From: Leptospira perolatii | GTDB lineage: Bacteria > Spirochaetota > Leptospiria > Leptospirales > Leptospiraceae | Assembly: GCF_002811875.1 (NCBI RefSeq) | Contig: NZ_NPDZ01000004.1 | Coordinates: 268,587-332,586, forward strand | Reading direction: 5' to 3' | DNA length: 64,000 nucleotides | Shown: positions 46,342-55,796 of the stretch, piece by piece | Layout: the number at the start of each line of letters is the position of its first letter | Position numbering within the stretch: position 1 is the stretch's first letter | Position numbers and translations under genes: made by a program | The notes under the pieces: generated by a model | Databases searched by the model: none | Seen by the model: the letters and a program-made list of their open reading frames with translations, nothing else | Told to the model about the DNA's origin: nothing

Positions 46342-46724
46342 TTAATCTAAATCCTGTTACCTAAATTTTGAATATTTAACTCTTGCGAATCACGCAGATA
46401 CGAAGAGAAATTGGAGTGGGATTATAATGAAAATCTGCAATTTGAGCAAAATGGCTTGATTCCTCCAAATGAGGTTTCGTTCCCATTTCAAAAGCAGAGA
46501 AGTACATCGACCAAAACCAAACTGATTGGGCGAAGAGACAATGGGGCGGCTCTGCGCGCGTTAGTCGTTTAATATTTCAAAATTCCAAATTCTTCTAAGG
46601 AAGTTTTGACAATTATCACAAGGGAGATGGTGTCTCAAAATCACGAATCTATTTGACCAAAAACTAAAATATAGTCCAATTGAATGGATGTTCGGGACCT
46701 CCAAACAAGGAATAGGCGAATAAT
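46342..46724. other. Promoter region of the metal-efflux operon
   Basis: 383 bases without a gene, upstream of the CusC-like gene. TTGACA (46606-46611) is present but I could not find a matching -10 at normal spacing. No metalloregulator gene is encoded here. Confidence 0.45.
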
Positions 46725-48056
46725 ATGAAGCAGACTCTACTAGGTCTTCTCCTATTCTTTTTCTGGACCTGCTCCCTTCCTGAATCTTCTCCTGAATTCA
46801 AGTCTTCTCAAAAGAATGTACGGGAAGTAGGCCGAAATTTTGAAGTCGATGTTAAAAAACGAATTGAGGCACTTACAAAAGAAAGCCCCTTGCAAGACTA
46901 TTTGGAACTCGGAGTCTCCAATCAGCCCGAAGTCGCTGCCGCTTATTACGAATGGAAAGGTTCTTATTTTAAATCGAAAGTAGAGAGCAGCCTAGAGGAT
47001 CCGCGGCTCACGTTTCAGGCGGATATTAAGACGATGGTAATGTCTTTTATGCCCGGTCTGATGTTCGACATTTTCGGTCCTGGAAAACGAGTCTTAAGGC
47101 GAGACGTATCCTTGGCGGAAGCCGACGCAAATTATTATCGTTTCAGAAGAACCGTCCTGAACGCTCTCCATTCTCTGTTCGAGATCTACTATAGATACCA
47201 TATGATCTCGCGTAAGATCGCAATTCACCAAACCACTCTTAGAATTCTCGGGGATGTAGAAAAGATCTCTCGTGCAGGATTCGAAGTCGGACGCCTAACG
47301 CTAATCGACGCTCTTAGATCGCAAGTGGAGCAATCCAGAATAAAATTAGAAATTCGTAATCTTGAAGATTCTAAAAATCCTTTGCTCTCGGCGTGGAGCG
47401 CCTCACTGGGATTGGATCCACAGAAAGATAAATCTACAATGCCTGATTACACATTTTCTAGATCGGAATTTTTCGAATCAGCGCAAATATACGAAGTCGC
47501 TTTCGAGAATAATCCGTCTTTAAAACAAATGGAAGCCGAATTAAAAATGGCAGAAAAGGCATTAGAATTAGCTAATAAATCTAAAGTTCCGGATTTTGCA
47601 GTAGGCTTAATGACAGATTTTGCGGTTCGACCTACCATGTTTCGCCCTGTCGGCTTTGTAACTCTACCGATTTGGCGAGAAAAAATCGAAGCAATGATTG
47701 AATCCGCAGCCTCGGCAAAAGAAGGTGCCAAAAGTAAGTACAAAAAAGAATCGATCCAGCTCGCGGTAGATTTCGCCGAAAAATTGTATTCCTACCGCGA
47801 GATCGAGAGGGGATTGAACTCTTTAAAAATTGATTTCCTACCAAAATTAGAGAAAACTTTGGAAGTGGGCCTAAGCGGATACTCTGCAAATAAAATCGAT
47901 TTTATCACTCTTTTGACGATCCAACGGGAAGTACTAGAACTCCAGATTTCGGAAGTGGAATTGGAAGTAGAAAGAGAAATCCTGATCGCAGAAATCAAAC
48001 ACCTTCTTATGGGAATTCCTCTTGGAAAGATCGATGAAAGGGTTCTAAGGCAATGA
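46725..48056 (+). CDS. cusC: Outer-membrane efflux lipoprotein (CusC/CzcC-like)
   Basis: 443 residues. The N-terminus GLLLFFFWTC carries a lipobox with Cys at 16, as in CusC. Two OEP repeats of long helices follow (DYLELGVSNQPEVAAAYYEWKG; AFENNPSLKQMEAELKMAEKAL). The middle segment VMSFMPGLMFDIFGPGKR is typical of heavy-metal channels. It is first of a four-gene run and overlaps the adaptor gene by four bases. The symbol is by similarity. Confidence 0.87.
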   Translation: MKQTLLGLLLFFFWTCSLPESSPEFKSSQKNVREVGRNFEVDVKKRIEALTKESPLQDYLELGVSNQPEVAAAYYEWKGSYFKSKVESSLEDPRLTFQADIKTMVMSFMPGLMFDIFGPGKRVLRRDVSLAEADANYYRFRRTVLNALHSLFEIYYRYHMISRKIAIHQTTLRILGDVEKISRAGFEVGRLTLIDALRSQVEQSRIKLEIRNLEDSKNPLLSAWSASLGLDPQKDKSTMPDYTFSRSEFFESAQIYEVAFENNPSLKQMEAELKMAEKALELANKSKVPDFAVGLMTDFAVRPTMFRPVGFVTLPIWREKIEAMIESAASAKEGAKSKYKKESIQLAVDFAEKLYSYREIERGLNSLKIDFLPKLEKTLEVGLSGYSANKIDFITLLTIQREVLELQISEVELEVEREILIAEIKHLLMGIPLGKIDERVLRQ

Positions 48057-49372
48057 TGAATTCAAATCAGAGAAAAACTTTTACTTTTTTCTTAATAATT
48101 TTATTTCTGTTCATTCATTTTTTTGAATGTAAAGATTCGAGCGGCGGCCAGTCCGAACACCTGGGTCATTCCGAACATTCGGAACATTCCAACCATGCTG
48201 ACCTTCAAGCAGGAGAAATGCAATTATCTGACAATCAGATGAACAAGCTGGACTTACAAACTACGCAAGTGAAACGAATGGAACTTGCGACAAAAATCGA
48301 AGCAGTCGGCAAAGTGCAAGTAAACGAAGAGTCGATTTCGGTGATTACAAGTCGCTTTGATGGATACGCGGAAAAATTGTACGTCAACTATGTGGGACTT
48401 CCAATCAATAAAGGCGATCATATTCTAGATGTTTACAGCCCCGAATTGATTTTGGCAGAAAGAGAATTCTTACTCGCTCAAGAAGTCGATTCTCTTTCCG
48501 GGTTAATGAGTTCTGCAAAGACAAAACTTTTACGTTATGGATTGACTGAAGCGCAAATTGCACAACTCCAAGAATCCAAGACAGTCCAGGAACGAATTAC
48601 GATACGATCTCCGGTAAAAGGAATCGTTCTAGAAAAATCAATTTTAGAAAAAGGGACGATCAAAACCGGAGATGCTCTTTATAAACTTGCGAATTTGGAA
48701 TCCGTTTGGGTGTATCTGGAGCTGTACGAAAACGAGTATCCCCTAATACGGTACGGCCAGGCAGTAGAATTGGTCGCGGATGCGTTTCCAAACGAAAAAT
48801 TTCGCGCTAGAATTTGGTTTGCTCGTCCCGAATTAAACGAAGAGACGAGAACTCTTAGAGTATTAGCAAACGTTGATAATCGAAACTTAAAGCTAAAACC
48901 GGGAATGTTCGTGCACGCAAGAATCGAAGTGACCATTCTTTCTGATGGAACTCCTGCACCCTCCGGACTAGAAGGAAAATATACTTGTCCGCTTCACCCG
49001 ACAGTGATTAAGGCTAAGCCTGGGACCTGCCCGATTTGCGGGATGGACTTAATTCAGATTCCTGCCTTCGATAGCGGAAGATCTTCCAAAGCGGAACGGC
49101 TTTCTTTAGCAGTCCCTACGCAAGCAGTCTTAGATAGCGGATTAAGAAAAGTTGTCTATGTAGAAAAAGAAAAAGGGATCTACAGCGCAAGGCCCATTGT
49201 AGTCGGTCCCAAAGCTGGAGAATTTTATCCTGTTCTGAGCGGACTTACGGAAGGGGAAACGGTCGTAATCAAAGGTGGATTTCTTTTAGATAGCCAGTTT
49301 CAGATTAACGGGCTTCCGAGCATGATGAACGAAAAAGAGACAGCTACTCCCGTCAAGGTCCATTCACACTAA
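48053..49372 (+). CDS. cusB: Heavy-metal efflux adaptor with His-rich and HMBD segments (CusB-like)
   Basis: 439 residues. The lipoprotein-like signal ends at FFEC (Cys 26), followed by a His-rich stretch (HSEHSEHSNH, about 38-50) that probably binds metal. The adaptor body (lipoyl, hairpin and barrel) covers about 75-300 with GYAEKLYVNYVGLPI and RSPVKGIVLEKSILEKG. Residues about 309-335 form a heavy-metal-binding domain with YTCPLHP and GTCPICGMDL, as fused to CusB in several bacteria. Together these point to copper or silver. Confidence 0.9.
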   Translation: MMNSNQRKTFTFFLIILFLFIHFFECKDSSGGQSEHLGHSEHSEHSNHADLQAGEMQLSDNQMNKLDLQTTQVKRMELATKIEAVGKVQVNEESISVITSRFDGYAEKLYVNYVGLPINKGDHILDVYSPELILAEREFLLAQEVDSLSGLMSSAKTKLLRYGLTEAQIAQLQESKTVQERITIRSPVKGIVLEKSILEKGTIKTGDALYKLANLESVWVYLELYENEYPLIRYGQAVELVADAFPNEKFRARIWFARPELNEETRTLRVLANVDNRNLKLKPGMFVHARIEVTILSDGTPAPSGLEGKYTCPLHPTVIKAKPGTCPICGMDLIQIPAFDSGRSSKAERLSLAVPTQAVLDSGLRKVVYVEKEKGIYSARPIVVGPKAGEFYPVLSGLTEGETVVIKGGFLLDSQFQINGLPSMMNEKETATPVKVHSH

Positions 49373-49391
49373 GGTCGAAAGAGGTTTTATT

Positions 49392-52300
49392 ATGGTTAAT
49401 AGACTCATTCGATTTTGTATCGAGAATGGATTCATCATAACAATCGCTATTATAGGAATTGTGTTTTTTGGACTTTATTCCATTTCCAAAACTCCCGTAG
49501 ACGCCATTCCGGATATCGGAGAAAAACAAGTTATCGTATTTGCGGACTGGCCCGGACGCTCGCCCCAAGACATCGACAATCAGGTCACATATCCACTGAC
49601 GATCAGTTTGAGCGGAACACCAGGAGTAAAAAATATCCGCTCCATGTCAGGGTTCGGGTTTTCCATGGTTTTCGTAGTATTCAAAGAGGAATTCGATTAT
49701 TACTGGGCTCGATCTCGAGTCATAGAAAGAATCAATGTCGCTCAGCAAAGATTACCCTCCGGAGTGGTTCCTGTACTTGGTCCGGACGCTACAGCGCTAG
49801 GACAAGTATTCTGGTACACTGTCGAAGGAGAAGGCTATGATTTAGCGGAACTTCGATCAGCACAAGATTGGTTTATTCGTTATCAATTGAATTCCGTAGA
49901 AGGAGTGTCCGAAGTTGCTTCTATCGGAGGATTCGTCAAACAATACCAAATCGATGTAGATCCCGAGAAGCTTAGAGTATTCGGAGTCTCTCATGTAGAC
50001 CTTTATGAAGCCGTAATGAAGTCGAATATAGACGTCGGAGCAAAGGTAATCGAGAAAAATGGAATCGAATATTTCATTCGAGGGGTCGGTTTCATAAAGT
50101 CGATTTCAGATATAGAAAACATCGTTCTAAAAGAGATGGAAGGCGTTCCAATCTATATTAAGAATGTTGCAACCGTTTCCTTGGGGCCTGACTTTAGAAG
50201 AGGATCCCTGGATAAAGGAGGACAAGAGGCGGTCGGTGGAATCGTATTAATGCGTTACGGGGAGAATCCGCTACGTGTTATCGAAAGAGTAAAAGCAAAA
50301 ATATCTACCATCCAAAACGCGCTTCCCAAGAAAACTTTGGGCAACGGAACTGAATCTCGAGTTAAGATCGTTCCATACTATGATAGAACTCAAATCGTAG
50401 AAGAGACTTTAGACACTTTAAAGGAGGCTTTATTCGAAGAGGCATTACTTGCTGGAGCAATCATTTTAATTTTTCTAATGCACTTCAAAAGTTCTCTTTC
50501 GGTGATCGCGACTTTGCCTTTGAGCATATTGTTATGTTTTATCCTTATGTATTTCTTCGGGGTGGATTCGAATATCATGTCCTTGTCTGGATTGGCAATC
50601 GCGATCGGAGACGTCGGCGATATGGGAATCATCATGACCGAAAACATCTATCGTCATGTAACGAACAAGGATGATCCTAAACCCCACTTGGAAAAAGTTT
50701 ACGAAGGAGCTGCGGAAGTATCCGGTGCGATCGTAACCGCGGTGACGAATACGATCGTTTCTTTTATCCCGGTTTTCTTTTTGACCGACCAAGAAGGAAA
50801 GTTGTTCAAACCTTTGGCGTTCACCAAAACCTTTGCCATAGGCGCTTCGGTCGTACTCGCGCTGACGGTAGTTCCCTTTCTTTGTTATCTACTCTATAAG
50901 CCGCGTTCGATTTCTAGGTCGAGGGCTCTACTCCTTTCGTCCTCCCTTGTGATCTTAGTGACCGTGGCCGTAAAATTGATTCTGAATCAGTACGTGACGG
51001 GTACGGGTGTTGGATGGACAACTTCCTTTACGGCCGGAGTGATTGTAGGGTTATTCACATATCGCGCGTTAACCGAAGAATTCATTCCCTTAGAGAAAAA
51101 TCATGCCTCTCGTTTCATTATCAGAATCTATGAACCGGCACTGAGATGGGTTTTAGAAAACAAAAAGAGATTCATGGTATTACCACTCGGTATCCTGGTC
51201 AGCGGCATAACGGTATGGCTCGGTATAGGAACCGTTCTGAAACCTTTGGAGCTTTTTGTAAACCTGTTCAGTTTTTCTGAGGCCTCCCCAGAACTAAAGC
51301 ATTCTTTGTACATACCGCACGATAAGCCATACAAGAGACCTTTATTAGAACTTTCTTATATGAAGTTTTCTTTTTTGCAGAATCAGCACGACAAATCCTC
51401 TAAATTCCACTTCTATCTACGTAGACCTGATCCTAAAGATCTAGAAGCAGACAAAGCGGAAGGCTGGGAGGTAACCTCGGAGGCAAGAGTACTTCCAGGA
51501 ATCGGAAGGGAATTCATGCCACCTTTGGACGAAGGTTCCATCTTATACATGCCTTCGCTTTTGCCCCAAACTGCTCTTTCCGAAGTGGTCAATATCAACA
51601 GAAAGCAGGACGAAATCATTGCATCGATTCCGGAAGTAGAATCGGTCGTAGGAAAACTAGGCAGATCTGATTCCGCCCTAGACCCTGCTCCGATCGGAAT
51701 GATAGAATCGATTATCTCATTAAAGCCAGAAACAGAATGGAGAAATGTAAGTATCGAAAGGTTCTACTCCAGTTGGCCAAAGTTCCTACAATTCCCTTTC
51801 CGGTTTCTATTTCCGGATTCCAGGCGAATCACGAAAAAGGAAATACTGGAAGAAATACAAGCAAAAACGAATATACCTGGAGTCATCCCCACTTTCTTAC
51901 AACCTATACAAACAAGACTCATCATGTTGCAGACAGGATTTCGTGCAATGATGGGAGTCAAGATCTACGGAACGGATTTAAAGAAGATTGAAACACTTGG
52001 ATTGCAAATCGAAGAGATTTTGAAAAAGGTCCCTGGAGCTACGGATGTGGTAGCTGATAGAATAGTAGGAAAACCTTATATAGAATTAGTCATCGATAGA
52101 GAAAGAATCGCGAGGTATGGAATCTCGATCCGAGACGTGCAAGATGCCATCGAAATAGGAATCGGAGGGATGAATATCACCGAAACGGTGGAAGAAAGAG
52201 AAAGGTACCCTGTAAGAGTCAGATATTTGCGAGATTACCGCGAAGACATCCCGGAACTAGGCAAGGTTTTAGTTTCCGGAATGAATAAAACCCAGATCCC

Positions 52301-53084
52301 ATTATCACAACTTGTTTCGATTCGAACCGTTTTAGGTCCCCAAGAAATAAAAGGAGAAAAAGGTCTACTTGTCGGTTACGTGACCATGAACACGAGAGAC
52401 CGAGACGAAATAAGCGTTGTAGAAGATGCGGAAGCGACTTTGCAAGACGCCTTAAAATCCGGTCATTTAACTCTTCCTGCAGGTTGCTTTTGGGAATGGT
52501 CCGGTCAATTCGAAAATCAGCAAAGAGCAGCTAACACAATGAAGCTGGTGATCCCCGTCTGCCTGATGATTATGTTTTTACTTTTGTATGCGGGATTCAA
52601 AAGGAAGTGGATCGCATTCATTGTTTATTTCGGGGTTTTGGTATCGGTCTCCGGGGGTTTCATTTTCCTTTCCGCATGGGGAGCCAATCTCTCCGTTGCA
52701 GTTTGGGTGGGATTCTTGGTACTCTTTGGAGTAGTAGATGACGATGCAGTAGTGATCTCTAGCTATCTCGAAGATATCTTTGACAAAGAAAATATTCTTA
52801 CAGTGAAAGCAGTTAGAGAAGCCGTCGTGCAAGCCGGAGTGAAAAGAATTCGTCCCTGTATCATGACGATTTCCACGACTATCTTTGGTTTGGCTCCTAT
52901 CTTTCTAACAAATGGACGCGGATCGGATGTAATGCAACCGATGGCGATCCCCTCAGTAGGAGGAATGACCGTTAGCTTGATTACGTTGTTTATTGCACCT
53001 TGTCTTTTTTGTGCGATAGAAGAGTGGAAATTAGGAAATCGGCCGCAGCAGGAAATCCATACAGCAGGACGGAAGTTTAAATAA
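49392..53084 (+). CDS. cusA: Heavy-metal RND efflux pump (CusA/CzcA family)
   Basis: 1230 residues, about 180 longer than CusA. The N-terminus FCIENGFIITIAIIG and the porter motifs DIGEKQVIVFADWPGRSPQD and LPQTALSEVV match HME-type RND pumps. Helix 4 reads AIAIGDVGDMGIIMTEN, keeping the proton-relay Asp of the CusA class but with extra substitutions. The additional length lies at about 500-680 (extra hydrophobic segments and the block LYIPHDKPYKRPLLELSYM) before the usual REFMPPLDEGS. It should export a soft metal ion with the two upstream partners. Confidence 0.9.
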   Translation: MVNRLIRFCIENGFIITIAIIGIVFFGLYSISKTPVDAIPDIGEKQVIVFADWPGRSPQDIDNQVTYPLTISLSGTPGVKNIRSMSGFGFSMVFVVFKEEFDYYWARSRVIERINVAQQRLPSGVVPVLGPDATALGQVFWYTVEGEGYDLAELRSAQDWFIRYQLNSVEGVSEVASIGGFVKQYQIDVDPEKLRVFGVSHVDLYEAVMKSNIDVGAKVIEKNGIEYFIRGVGFIKSISDIENIVLKEMEGVPIYIKNVATVSLGPDFRRGSLDKGGQEAVGGIVLMRYGENPLRVIERVKAKISTIQNALPKKTLGNGTESRVKIVPYYDRTQIVEETLDTLKEALFEEALLAGAIILIFLMHFKSSLSVIATLPLSILLCFILMYFFGVDSNIMSLSGLAIAIGDVGDMGIIMTENIYRHVTNKDDPKPHLEKVYEGAAEVSGAIVTAVTNTIVSFIPVFFLTDQEGKLFKPLAFTKTFAIGASVVLALTVVPFLCYLLYKPRSISRSRALLLSSSLVILVTVAVKLILNQYVTGTGVGWTTSFTAGVIVGLFTYRALTEEFIPLEKNHASRFIIRIYEPALRWVLENKKRFMVLPLGILVSGITVWLGIGTVLKPLELFVNLFSFSEASPELKHSLYIPHDKPYKRPLLELSYMKFSFLQNQHDKSSKFHFYLRRPDPKDLEADKAEGWEVTSEARVLPGIGREFMPPLDEGSILYMPSLLPQTALSEVVNINRKQDEIIASIPEVESVVGKLGRSDSALDPAPIGMIESIISLKPETEWRNVSIERFYSSWPKFLQFPFRFLFPDSRRITKKEILEEIQAKTNIPGVIPTFLQPIQTRLIMLQTGFRAMMGVKIYGTDLKKIETLGLQIEEILKKVPGATDVVADRIVGKPYIELVIDRERIARYGISIRDVQDAIEIGIGGMNITETVEERERYPVRVRYLRDYREDIPELGKVLVSGMNKTQIPLSQLVSIRTVLGPQEIKGEKGLLVGYVTMNTRDRDEISVVEDAEATLQDALKSGHLTLPAGCFWEWSGQFENQQRAANTMKLVIPVCLMIMFLLLYAGFKRKWIAFIVYFGVLVSVSGGFIFLSAWGANLSVAVWVGFLVLFGVVDDDAVVISSYLEDIFDKENILTVKAVREAVVQAGVKRIRPCIMTISTTIFGLAPIFLTNGRGSDVMQPMAIPSVGGMTVSLITLFIAPCLFCAIEEWKLGNRPQQEIHTAGRKFK

Positions 53085-53086
53085 AC

Positions 53087-55768
53087 ATGAGTAACGCCAC
53101 ATCGACAAACGAACTAATTAAAGAAAATGGAATGTACAATTTAAAAGCGGAGGAGGTTTTCACACTTTTTGATACAGATTCAAAGGAAGGCCTGAGCTCT
53201 CAAAACGCTAAGAGTCGCCTAGAGAAATTCGGAAGAAACAAAATCAGGGAGGAGAAAAAGAGAAGCAATTTTTTGATTTTGCTCGACCAGTTTCAGAGCC
53301 CGATCGTCTATCTTTTGTTATTCGCGACCGCGCTATCATTCTATTTTAAAGAATGGTTAGATGGCTTTGCCATTTTCGTCGTAATACTTATCAACGGTTT
53401 GATTGGTTTCTACATGGAATTCCGTGCTGCTAAATCCATGGACGCATTGAAGAGGCTTACTCGAATCACCTGCAAGGCCAAACGAGATGGCTTTATCCAA
53501 GAATTAGATTCGGAGGAAATTGTCCCAGGGGATATCGTATATTTCGAAGCTGGAGATATTGTATCTGCAGATGCTCGAATCTTTGAATCCACGAGACTAC
53601 AAACAGACGAGTCTGCTCTGACCGGAGAATCTACGCCTTGCGATAAGAACACCAATCTTTTACCGAGCAATCTCCCCTTAGCAGAAAGATCGAATATGTT
53701 ATTCAAGGGGACATTTATTCTAAAAGGAAATAGCTTTTCCGTAGTCACTCATACCGGAATGGACACAGAAATCGGAAAGATAGCAGAAATGTTGCAATCT
53801 GCAAAGCCAGGTGCCACCCCCTTGGAGAAGAAGCTTTCCGAATTTAGTAAAAGATTAATTCAAATTACTGTAGGCTTGGTAATTTTAATTTTCTTTGTCG
53901 GACTATGGACGGGTCAGCACTTCTTAGAAACTCTCGAGACCTCCATTGCGCTCGCAGTAGCCGCAATCCCTGAAGGACTTCCAATCGTAGCAACTTTAGC
54001 CTTGGCTCAAGGTATGCTCAAAATGGCCAAACATAACGTAATTGTAAAGAAGCTTTCCGCCGTCGAAACCTTGGGCGGCACTAACGTAATTTGCACGGAC
54101 AAAACCGGAACACTGACTCAAAACAAGATCGAAGTAGTGGAATTGGTGACATCCGAAGGTGTTTATACCTTTGATGGTGAATGGAAGGGGTTTGAAGGAA
54201 GGGTGAGAGATCTGATCGCGCAAGCCTCGATCTTGTGCAATACTGCAGAATTGGATTCCAATTCAGGCTCCGAAAATGAAATCGGAGACCCGCTCGAAAC
54301 AGGACTATTAAAATTTACTAAATTAATTGGTTTTGATATTTCAAAAGTAAGAGATCAAAACCCTAAGATTTCCGAAATGCCTTTCGATTCGGATCTAAAG
54401 ATGATGGCGACAATTCATGGGAATAAAGAAGGCTTCACTATGTTCGTGAAAGGAGCGGCCGAATCGATTATTGAAAGGAGTTCCTTTATTCTTTCTCAAA
54501 GTAATGAACGCCAACTAAACAATACCGACCTAAACCGCTGGCTTTCCGAGGCGGACCGTTTGGCTTCATCGGGAATGAAAGTAATAGGCATTGCCTACAA
54601 ACAGACGAAGGACTCGAACGCAGAAAAAACAGAAGGCCTCGTTCTTTTAGGATTGCTTGGGATGATCGACCCTCCTAGACCCGAAGTATTTTCAGCTCTG
54701 GCAGATTGCGACTCGGCAGGGATAAAAGTGATGATGATCACGGGAGATCATCCATCCACGGCTAAGAACATAGCTTCGCGTTTAGGACTCACGAAAACCT
54801 CCGAAGACAAAATCATTATCGGATCCGAAATGCCATCCATTGGCGATTTATCTCAGGAGAAAAAAGCAGACTGGATTCAATCACGCATTTTCGCGAGGGT
54901 TACTCCCAAACAAAAATTAGATTTAGTCACGGTTTTGCAGGAAAAGCACTATATAGTAGGAATGACAGGAGACGGAGTAAACGATGCTCCTGCATTAAAA
55001 AAAGCCGATATAGGAATTGCGATGGGGGAAAGAGGAACTCAGGTCGCACAAGATGCGGCGGACATGATTCTTAAAGACGATTCTTTTGCCTCGATCGTGG
55101 TAGCCATTCGGCAAGGGAGAGCGATTTTCGACAATATTAGAAAATTCGTAATCTATTTGCTCTCTTGTAATCTTAGCGAATTAATTATAGTTGCTACAGC
55201 ATCCATTTTGAATCTGCACTTTCAATTATTTCCGTTGCAGATCCTCTTTATTAATTTGATTACCGACGTTCTACCCGCACTTGCATTAGGAGTGACCGAA
55301 GCAAGCCCCGGAATCATGAGCAGGCTCCCTAGGCCTTCTGATGAAGCGATCATAGACGCAAGAAGATGGAAAACTATTTTTGTGTATTCATTTTTCATTT
55401 CTGCCTCTTCTTTAGGGTCCGTTTTCATCAGCCATTTCACTCTGCACAATACAGAGGATTGGAATCCTGCACTTTGTAATAATATACTATTCTTCACCTT
55501 GATTCTCGCGCAGCTATTTCATGCATTTAATATGGGATCGTCGGATTCTAGGTTTGGGCATTCGGAGATTATCCGAAATCGTTATTTATGGCTCTCCACG
55601 TTCGTCTGCGTCGCTATGCTATTTATTGTGAACTCGGTCCCGGTACTGGAGCAAGCTCTTAAGCTCTACAGTTTATCTCTAGAAGATTGGCTCTTGGCTA
55701 TCGGATGTGCGATTTTCGGATCCATATGCATACAACTGACCAAAAAGGCAAAACTTGTATTTCAATAG
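53087..55768 (+). CDS. P2-type cation-transporting ATPase
   Basis: 893 residues. The cation ATPase N-domain, actuator loop TDESALTGES, phosphorylation site DKTGTLTQNK, nucleotide and hinge motifs TGDHPSTAKNIA and TGDGVNDAPALKKADIGIAMG are complete. Helix 4 has PEGLP and helix 6 NLITDVLPALALGV, features of Ca2+/Mn2+-type P2 ATPases, not the CPC or SPC of copper pumps. It starts two bases after cusA and so is in the same operon, which is unusual for a copper or silver system. The ion may be Ca2+, Mn2+ or K+/Na+. Confidence 0.9.
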   Translation: MSNATSTNELIKENGMYNLKAEEVFTLFDTDSKEGLSSQNAKSRLEKFGRNKIREEKKRSNFLILLDQFQSPIVYLLLFATALSFYFKEWLDGFAIFVVILINGLIGFYMEFRAAKSMDALKRLTRITCKAKRDGFIQELDSEEIVPGDIVYFEAGDIVSADARIFESTRLQTDESALTGESTPCDKNTNLLPSNLPLAERSNMLFKGTFILKGNSFSVVTHTGMDTEIGKIAEMLQSAKPGATPLEKKLSEFSKRLIQITVGLVILIFFVGLWTGQHFLETLETSIALAVAAIPEGLPIVATLALAQGMLKMAKHNVIVKKLSAVETLGGTNVICTDKTGTLTQNKIEVVELVTSEGVYTFDGEWKGFEGRVRDLIAQASILCNTAELDSNSGSENEIGDPLETGLLKFTKLIGFDISKVRDQNPKISEMPFDSDLKMMATIHGNKEGFTMFVKGAAESIIERSSFILSQSNERQLNNTDLNRWLSEADRLASSGMKVIGIAYKQTKDSNAEKTEGLVLLGLLGMIDPPRPEVFSALADCDSAGIKVMMITGDHPSTAKNIASRLGLTKTSEDKIIIGSEMPSIGDLSQEKKADWIQSRIFARVTPKQKLDLVTVLQEKHYIVGMTGDGVNDAPALKKADIGIAMGERGTQVAQDAADMILKDDSFASIVVAIRQGRAIFDNIRKFVIYLLSCNLSELIIVATASILNLHFQLFPLQILFINLITDVLPALALGVTEASPGIMSRLPRPSDEAIIDARRWKTIFVYSFFISASSLGSVFISHFTLHNTEDWNPALCNNILFFTLILAQLFHAFNMGSSDSRFGHSEIIRNRYLWLSTFVCVAMLFIVNSVPVLEQALKLYSLSLEDWLLAIGCAIFGSICIQLTKKAKLVFQ

Positions 55769-55796
55769 AGATTCATACGATCGCAGAATATTTGGT

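Noticed and set aside
46606..46634. TTGACA as a promoter for the metal operon
   Set aside because: No -10-like sequence at 16-18 bases; TATAGT at 46670 is too far from it.
49415..49840. 141-codon frame on the plus strand
   Set aside because: It lies inside cusA in another frame, with composition rich in Arg, Ser and His that is typical of shadow frames.
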